From: Glaciecola sp.
Lineage (GTDB): Bacteria > Pseudomonadota > Gammaproteobacteria > Enterobacterales > Alteromonadaceae
DNA: 64,000 nucleotides
Direction of reading: 5' to 3'
Assembly: GCA_018623155.1 (NCBI GenBank)
Contig: JAAZVZ010000005.1
Span: 1 to 64,000, forward strand
The position numbers and the translations under genes are program-made. The notes under the pieces are model-generated. The model was not told the origin of the DNA. It was given only the letters and a program-made list of their open reading frames with translations, and ran no database searches. Below, in pieces: positions 59,052-64,000 of the stretch (positions are counted from its first letter, which is position 1; every line of letters begins with the position of its first letter).

Positions 59052-60297
59052 CTTCAATCCATTGTGACATATACTTGTGCGATGCATGTTGCTGTTGTGT
59101 GAGCATTTGTTGCAAAAATAATTGGCTGCGATGTTCGGGTAATCTTTTTAGAAGCGAATTGACCTTATCGATGAGTTCTTGACGATGCACTGCCGTATCA
59201 AAGTGTTTTGTCAGTGCATCTTGCGCCATGTGATTGAAATCATTCCAAGCGTTTTCTTGGGTATACAGCTTAACCGCTAATGCTGCAAATCGCTGGATAT
59301 CTTCTTCACAGTGTAATGCTGCCTGTGGCAATTCTGTTGTAATCCCTTCCCAGCCAATATCAGTCGTGACAATCGGGGTGTGGCAGCGGATGGCTTCACA
59401 GACTTTTCCTTTTAACCCCGCACCAAAGCGTAATGGTGCTAATTGGACTCTAGCCTGGCGGACTGTGGCAGGGGCATCTTTGGCATACCCTTGAATATAA
59501 AATCCTTTATTTGGTTGATGCAGTTGTTGTGCTTTTGGAGGCGTATACGCCCCATAAATATGACATTGTGCATTCGGTAACTGTTGTCTGATCGCCGGCC
59601 AAACGTGTTGTGCAAGTACTCTAACTGCATCCCAATTAGGTGCGTGCCGGTAATTACCAATGAAGACAAAATCTTTGCGTTCGGCAAAGCCAATAGGGTG
59701 TTTGTCTATGTCTGACAGTAAAAATGGACAATGATGAAGTTGCTCAGCCAAAATCGGATAACAATGAGCTAATATCTGCATTTCAATAGGGGAGATGATA
59801 AGGCTCAAGTCAGAGCGTAAAATACTGCCTATCTCTCTTACTGCTAGAGGGTGATACATGACCTGGTGATGTTGATGCAACGCTTTAAGCGCAGGCCATG
59901 AGACGTCACAAAATGCCTGACGTTTGATAATGTCATGACGTAACTGTCTGAGACTATGTAAATCTTCTGTATCCAATACATGCATTGCACTTGGTACGCT
60001 TTCGCGAACGCGCCAGCTAAATTGCTCTTCCAACATAAACCGGTCATAGAACACAATGTCTGGTTGCAATTCACTGACCCATGCATTAAAACTTGAACAA
60101 TTGAGGGCAATGGTATGAGTGTGAAACCCCAAAGTGCTCAAATCTGGTGCGGATTGATCTTGCTGGGCCGCACTGGCTACATGGATTTCATCACCAGAGT
60201 TTGCAAAGGCTTGTAACAGGCTCAGTAGATGTTGTCCAGCTGCAGAACTATTCGGTTCAGGAAAAACCGTACACAAGGCAAGTATTGTTCGAGACAT
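58996..60297 (-). CDS. Glycosyltransferase family 4-like protein
   Basis: The 433-residue protein has a GT-B fold. The C-terminal half has FVFIGNYRHAPNWDAVRVLAQHVWP near 210-234, FYIQGYAKDAPATVRQARVQLAPLRFGAGLKGKVCEAI near 269-306 and the sugar-nucleotide motif region IVTTDIGWEGI near 313-323. The start MSRTILALCTVFPEPNSSAAGQHLLSLLQAF fits the acceptor side. The sugar and acceptor are unknown. It stands alone, with its 3' end inside the end of the desulfurase fusion. Confidence 0.85.
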   Translation of the reverse strand: MSRTILALCTVFPEPNSSAAGQHLLSLLQAFANSGDEIHVASAAQQDQSAPDLSTLGFHTHTIALNCSSFNAWVSELQPDIVFYDRFMLEEQFSWRVRESVPSAMHVLDTEDLHSLRQLRHDIIKRQAFCDVSWPALKALHQHHQVMYHPLAVREIGSILRSDLSLIISPIEMQILAHCYPILAEQLHHCPFLLSDIDKHPIGFAERKDFVFIGNYRHAPNWDAVRVLAQHVWPAIRQQLPNAQCHIYGAYTPPKAQQLHQPNKGFYIQGYAKDAPATVRQARVQLAPLRFGAGLKGKVCEAIRCHTPIVTTDIGWEGITTELPQAALHCEEDIQRFAALAVKLYTQENAWNDFNHMAQDALTKHFDTAVHRQELIDKVNSLLKRLPEHRSQLFLQQMLTQQQHASHKYMSQWIEAKQSIAQLSVPPQIPVID

Positions 60298-60415
60298 ATT
60301 TAGTTAATTCACACTTTGCATAAAGTGGTTATATTATACTGGTTTGTATGTGTTGCTTAAACGTCTAAAACTATGCAATATTTGAGTCAATAACAATAAT
60401 AAGGATCAGCACTGT

Positions 60416-61444
60416 ATGTTGAATGGAGCCCATGTTGTATTTGGCGCAGGTTTGATTGGTGGATATCTATCTAGTCATTTGGTTTCGCAATGTCCAAACG
60501 CCATTGTCAAAGTAGTGGCTAGAGAGTCTGCTAAAGCACATTATACAAGACCTGCAACGGTTACTGATATGCTTGGTCATAGACTTGTTGCGCCGCACCC
60601 TCCACAATGGATTGAGACATTAGATGAACTGAGAAAGGGCTGTGATTATCTTTGGTTAACCGTCAAATGTACGGGGGTTCGTGATGCATGTATTTCATTA
60701 CAAGATATCCTCCCAAAAGACACGGTGATCATGTGTTGTCAAAATGGCATCGGTTCTATGGATATTGTCCGGGAATATTTGCCAAATAATCCAATAGCAC
60801 GAGTCATGTTTCCATTTAATGTCGTTCAACAACAAACTGGGCACTGGCATCGAAGTTCTTCTGGTACCGTAGCGATAGAACCATGCGAAGCATTACCCGA
60901 GCTCATTGACTTTGTGGAAGCAATAAATTGTGAAACGATGCCTTTAATGACAACCTCTGATATGGACGCTTTATTGTGGGCAAAGTGTCAGATAAACCTA
61001 ACTAATTCGGTCAACGCACTGGCAAATACTTCTTTGCAAACTACATTACTCAATCGTGAGTATCGGCAATTAATAGCGGAATTGATGTTAGAGCATTTAG
61101 CCGTGTGCAATGCGCTGAACATAAAGTTACCCAAAATCACTCAAGCACCGGCCTGGCTGATACCTCGTATCATGCAACTCCCTGATTGGTTATTTCCACG
61201 TGTTGCCAAACAAATGGTTGCGATTGATCCAACTGCTAAGTTATCAATGTGGTGGGATTTAGAAGCGGGTCGCGAAACTGAAATTGATTTCATCAATGGA
61301 GCGACTGTCCGCTATGGAAAACAGTTGAATGTTACTACACCAGCGAATGATGCCGTCATCCGTGTCATTAAAGCACTACAGGTGGAACGTGCCAATGGTC
61401 AACCAAGACGAACGATAAGCGCCTCAGAAGTCATCAATTTTTGA
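60416..61444 (+). CDS. Ketopantoate reductase family protein (ApbA/PanE-like)
   Basis: The 342-residue protein has an N-terminal Rossmann loop FGAGLIGGYLSSHL near residues 9-22 and LTVKCTGVRDA near 81-91, where PanE has a Lys-Cys-x-Asp-type block. Catalytic Lys is likely in LLWAKCQINLTNSVNALANTSL near 186-207. This fits the ApbA/PanE superfamily of NADPH-dependent 2-dehydropantoate 2-reductases, although about 40 residues longer than E. coli PanE, so the substrate may differ. It is a single gene. Confidence 0.82.
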   Translation: MLNGAHVVFGAGLIGGYLSSHLVSQCPNAIVKVVARESAKAHYTRPATVTDMLGHRLVAPHPPQWIETLDELRKGCDYLWLTVKCTGVRDACISLQDILPKDTVIMCCQNGIGSMDIVREYLPNNPIARVMFPFNVVQQQTGHWHRSSSGTVAIEPCEALPELIDFVEAINCETMPLMTTSDMDALLWAKCQINLTNSVNALANTSLQTTLLNREYRQLIAELMLEHLAVCNALNIKLPKITQAPAWLIPRIMQLPDWLFPRVAKQMVAIDPTAKLSMWWDLEAGRETEIDFINGATVRYGKQLNVTTPANDAVIRVIKALQVERANGQPRRTISASEVINF

Positions 61445-61524
61445 TTTCCCAACATGGAAGTACGCAAAAGTACGAAATCTGTTCTATACCATAAAGAGGT
61501 TTAAAATAGTCAAATGTTGGATTT

Positions 61525-62373
61525 ATGATTAATGTGGTTGAGTACGCTTCGTTTGCATCTGAGATGTTTGAGTTGCCTGCCGCGGTAATTGAAACCCAAT
61601 CTATGCTCAATGATGAAAAGGCTTCATTGGAAGATTTTGTGAATGTCGTCAAATTCGATCCAATGTTGGCAACCCAATTACTAAAAATCGTCAATTCTCC
61701 TTTATATCACTTACGTGGGCCGGTGAATTCAGTAGCAAGTGCAGTCAAAATATTAGGAACGAGAGCCGTATACGATTTGGCCATCAGCTATGGTGTGGCA
61801 AGTGCGTTTCATGATTTGGACAAAAACACCATTGATTTGGAGCAATTTTGGGCATACTCCTTACGCACAGCGTTATTTGCCAGATATTGGGCGCAACGCT
61901 TGGCATTGCATGAACCAGAGCGCTTTTTAACTGCCGGTCTTATTCACAATATTGGTGAATTGGTCGTCGTGAGCAGGCATCCTGAAATTGCCGTTCAATG
62001 TACTCATTTCTCTGTTAACCAGCAACCTTGGGAAATACAGCAGAATGTTATGGGGTATACCTATAAAGACATCACCATTAGGCTATTACAAGTATGGGGA
62101 ATACCCGATAGTATAATTAATTTAATCAAACCTATTTATCATTCACCGCATCACATCGGTTCAATAGACGCAAAAGTGATGCAATTGGCTTACCATCAGT
62201 CATTACATGAAACCTTCCCCATGTTTAATGATGATATATGTGAGTTACCTGAACAATATGCGATTAGCTTAGGGTTAAATCAAACTAGTCTAGAACAGTC
62301 GGTTGATAATATACGTCTCAGTTTACTTACGGTAGTGAATGTATTCACCACCCGTGGTTTTGGCACAAGATGA
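61525..62373 (+). CDS. HDOD domain protein
   Basis: The 282-residue protein is an HDOD domain (HD-related output domain): VVKFDPMLATQLLKIVNSPLYHLRGPVNSVASAVKILG near residues 41-78 is the characteristic block, and GLIHNIGELVV near 137-147 replaces the metal-binding H-D pair with H-N, which is common in non-catalytic HDOD proteins. Such proteins act in signalling, often with c-di-GMP or chemotaxis circuits. No receiver or GGDEF domain is attached. The ATG at 61525 follows a weak ribosome binding site. Confidence 0.88.
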   Translation: MINVVEYASFASEMFELPAAVIETQSMLNDEKASLEDFVNVVKFDPMLATQLLKIVNSPLYHLRGPVNSVASAVKILGTRAVYDLAISYGVASAFHDLDKNTIDLEQFWAYSLRTALFARYWAQRLALHEPERFLTAGLIHNIGELVVVSRHPEIAVQCTHFSVNQQPWEIQQNVMGYTYKDITIRLLQVWGIPDSIINLIKPIYHSPHHIGSIDAKVMQLAYHQSLHETFPMFNDDICELPEQYAISLGLNQTSLEQSVDNIRLSLLTVVNVFTTRGFGTR

Positions 62374-62374
62374 T

Positions 62375-63175
62375 TTAGTCAAATACGCCAACAGTTTGTC
62401 TTGATATAGCAAGACAGCGACCGTCCTCTGACCATATTGTTGCTTCTGTTGCACCATAGCCATGTTCAGCATGAATTGTCTTATCATGGTAAGCAAACCA
62501 GTCATTAGCATTACCCTGTGGCAAAGGATGGAAAAACTCCACATTCCAATTGATGGTACTTGCCGGAGCAGGCCACTTTAGAAGTTGAATCAAAGTGGGT
62601 GGGTAACTGTCTAATAAACCAATAAACGCAGCCTCACTCAATGGTGTTGTGAGATTTTTGTAACGCATCCAGCCCAAGTAATGGTCAGTTTTACGACCGG
62701 TAAATGGTATACCACCTTCTTGAATCGCCAAATCAAAATGTTTCAAAAACTTGGGAACTACTTTTGGGATCGGAGGGAAAAAATTAGCATTCTTCTCTCG
62801 TGTAAAATGAAGAGTTGGTTGATTATGAACGGTTATTTTTGAACGCCTATCTCGGGTAAAACATGCTTGACACACGACACATGTTTTGTCGTTTTGCGTT
62901 AAATATGCAATGAATTGAGTAACATTTTTCCCCACCCGCAACGTTTGTACATCAATTTGACAGGGCGCTTCGGTAAACAAGGGGCCAACAAAATTTACAT
63001 TAATATTCTTAACTAGGTAGTGCTCAGAAACACGTTCCTTTATAGCTTGAAATAACAACGCAGTGGATAATCCCCCATAGACAGTTCTTCCTTGTGACCA
63101 ACTATCTTCTACAACAAGTTCGGCTCCATCGCTTAGGTGAGACAATCCTTGTTTTAAAATATCATTAATATTCAT
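62375..63175 (-). CDS. Acyl-CoA thioesterase-like double hot-dog protein
   Basis: The 266-residue protein matches the TesB-like/4HBT_3 family. VYGGLSTALLFQAIKERV near 32-49 is the first hot-dog helix with the G-G motif. VNFVGPLFTEAPCQIDVQTLRVGKNVTQFIAYL near 60-92 is the following strand set. The second hot-dog repeat lies near 150-262 with WNVEFFHPLP near 211-220. Members hydrolyse acyl-CoA or act as non-catalytic binders. It is convergent with the HDOD gene (1 bp between stops) and divergent from the last gene. Confidence 0.85.
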   Translation of the reverse strand: MNINDILKQGLSHLSDGAELVVEDSWSQGRTVYGGLSTALLFQAIKERVSEHYLVKNINVNFVGPLFTEAPCQIDVQTLRVGKNVTQFIAYLTQNDKTCVVCQACFTRDRRSKITVHNQPTLHFTREKNANFFPPIPKVVPKFLKHFDLAIQEGGIPFTGRKTDHYLGWMRYKNLTTPLSEAAFIGLLDSYPPTLIQLLKWPAPASTINWNVEFFHPLPQGNANDWFAYHDKTIHAEHGYGATEATIWSEDGRCLAISRQTVGVFD

Positions 63176-63255
63176 TTACTTGCCGTTCTGGTCTGATGAG
63201 TGATAACATGATTATATAGACTGCATAGGTAACTGCAAATGACTTTTAGTGATTG

Positions 63256-64000
63256 ATGAATATATCTTTTGTTCATGCAAACGGCATTCCTGCGCCAACG
63301 TATCAAATTCTTTTTGACCAACTACCCCATAAGGTTTTCGCAAAGCACCAATATGCGCATGATAAGCGATACCCATTGGTCAATGGTTGGGTACATCAAG
63401 TAGATGAGCTTTTTGCCTACCTTGATACACAAAAACTAAAAGAACCGGTATTGGCTATGGGGCATAGCTTTGGTGCTGTGATCTCTTACATGGCAGTCGC
63501 TAGAGAGCCAGAGCGATTTTGTGGCCTAGTAATGTGTGACCCGCCGTTATTAACGCACTTTTATGGACAGATATTTGAATTGTGCAAGAGAACATTTCTG
63601 ATCAACAAAATCACGCCCGCTCACGTCACCATGCAGCGAAAAAAACAATGGCAGTTGAGTGAAGATGTCGTTGACTATTTTGCAAAAAAACGTTTTTTTG
63701 CAAAATTTGAAAAACAAGCTGTGCAAGATTACGTTAGCAGTGTGACAACTAAAATTGAAAATACATGGCAACTGTCTTATCAACCTGAGATAGAAGCTCA
63801 AGTTTTTCGTACTATTCCAACAGACCTATCTCAGTATTTTGGACAAGTGTCTATTCCAAGCCTCTTACTTACTGGCCGAAATACGGATGTGACCATGCCT
63901 TTTTTGAGACGAAAGTTTTTGGCAAAGCAACCTAATTTTTTACACCAAGAAGTGCAAGGAGGTCACATGTTTCCACTTGAGTGTCCAAACGAAACCGTCC
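63256..64000 (+). CDS. Alpha/beta hydrolase, truncated at the window end
   Basis: The ATG at 63256 opens a frame that continues to the end of the window (248 codons visible). It begins MNISFVHANGIPAPTYQILF with the HANG oxyanion motif. It then has the nucleophile elbow GHSFGAV near residues 71-77, TGRNTDVTMP near 217-226 with a likely acid, and GGHMFPLE near 240-247 with the catalytic His. It is a serine hydrolase of the MhpC/esterase type; substrate unknown. A 30-bp perfect palindrome lies in the middle of the gene. The stop codon is outside the window. Confidence 0.85.
   Translation, partial: MNISFVHANGIPAPTYQILFDQLPHKVFAKHQYAHDKRYPLVNGWVHQVDELFAYLDTQKLKEPVLAMGHSFGAVISYMAVAREPERFCGLVMCDPPLLTHFYGQIFELCKRTFLINKITPAHVTMQRKKQWQLSEDVVDYFAKKRFFAKFEKQAVQDYVSSVTTKIENTWQLSYQPEIEAQVFRTIPTDLSQYFGQVSIPSLLLTGRNTDVTMPFLRRKFLAKQPNFLHQEVQGGHMFPLECPNETV
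63677..63706. repeat. Perfect 30-bp palindrome inside a coding sequence
   Basis: The left arm 63677-63691 (ATTTTGC, seven A, C) and right arm 63692-63706 (G, seven T, GCAAAAT) are exact reverse complements with no spacer. In the gene it encodes F-A-K-K-R-F-F-A-K, so the symmetry is also visible in the peptide. Confidence 0.9.

Overview
The window is a chromosomal segment of a gammaproteobacterium, most likely a marine member of the Alteromonadales. The evidence is the set of conserved gene blocks (ybeY-ybeZ-miaB/ubiF with a Met-Leu-Gln-Gln tRNA cluster; ychF-pth-rplY-prs-tRNA-Gln-ispE-lolB/hemA-prfA-prmC-sirB2-kdsA; thrS-infC-rpmI-rplT-pheS-pheT-ihfA; csiV-mfd/lolC), the protein sequences themselves, a second EF-G gene, and CsiV, DUF3080 and DUF2897-type proteins. 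Base composition looks moderately AT-rich throughout. I see no abrupt change in codon use, no insertion sequence, no prophage and no CRISPR array. The genus cannot be fixed from the sequence alone.

Layout. 1-7.1 kb: start of ybeY, then ybeZ and miaB on the minus strand, divergent ubiF, a small membrane protein, a TraB/GumN protein, an alanine/glycine:cation symporter, and a four-tRNA operon. 7.1-12.3 kb (minus): ychF, pth, rplY, prs, a third tRNA-Gln, ispE, lolB. 12.3-28.2 kb (plus): hemA-prfA-prmC-sirB2-kdsA; a GcvA-like regulator, an alpha/beta hydrolase, a DUF423 protein and rlmM; a second EF-G; pgm and glgP; astE with a HIT protein. 28.2-30.6 kb (minus): a tightly overlapping chain arsC-like, dapE, M15 peptidase, small membrane protein. 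30.6-31.1 kb is the only non-coding stretch longer than 300 bp and carries DnaA-box-like sites. 31-38 kb: patatin-like protein, tRNA-Val, beta-propeller lipoprotein, a NarL-type two-component pair, a DUF3080 lipoprotein and a START protein. 37.9-45.5 kb (plus): thrS through ihfA plus an uncharacterised membrane-anchored protein. 45.5-64 kb: penicillin acylase family protein, nagZ, a cobalamin adenosyltransferase, csiV, mfd, lolC without lolD/lolE, a phosphoribosyltransferase, a CbiM-like membrane protein, xthA, a fused cysteine desulfurase/SufE protein, a glycosyltransferase, a ketopantoate-reductase-like protein, an HDOD protein, a thioesterase, and a hydrolase cut by the window edge.

Most genes are core housekeeping: translation (tRNAs, release factor and its methylase, EF-G, IF3, L20, L25, L35, ThrRS, PheRS), ribosome and RNA maturation (YbeY, YbeZ, MiaB, RlmM), isoprenoid, heme, ubiquinone, KDO and lysine biosynthesis, envelope upkeep (LolB, LolC, NagZ, CsiV) and DNA repair (Mfd, XthA). 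No defence island or clearly new multi-gene system is visible. The best leads are the SufS/SufE-type fusion protein, the solitary lolC, the DnaA-box-bearing gap at 30.6-31.1 kb, and several small or uncharacterised membrane proteins.
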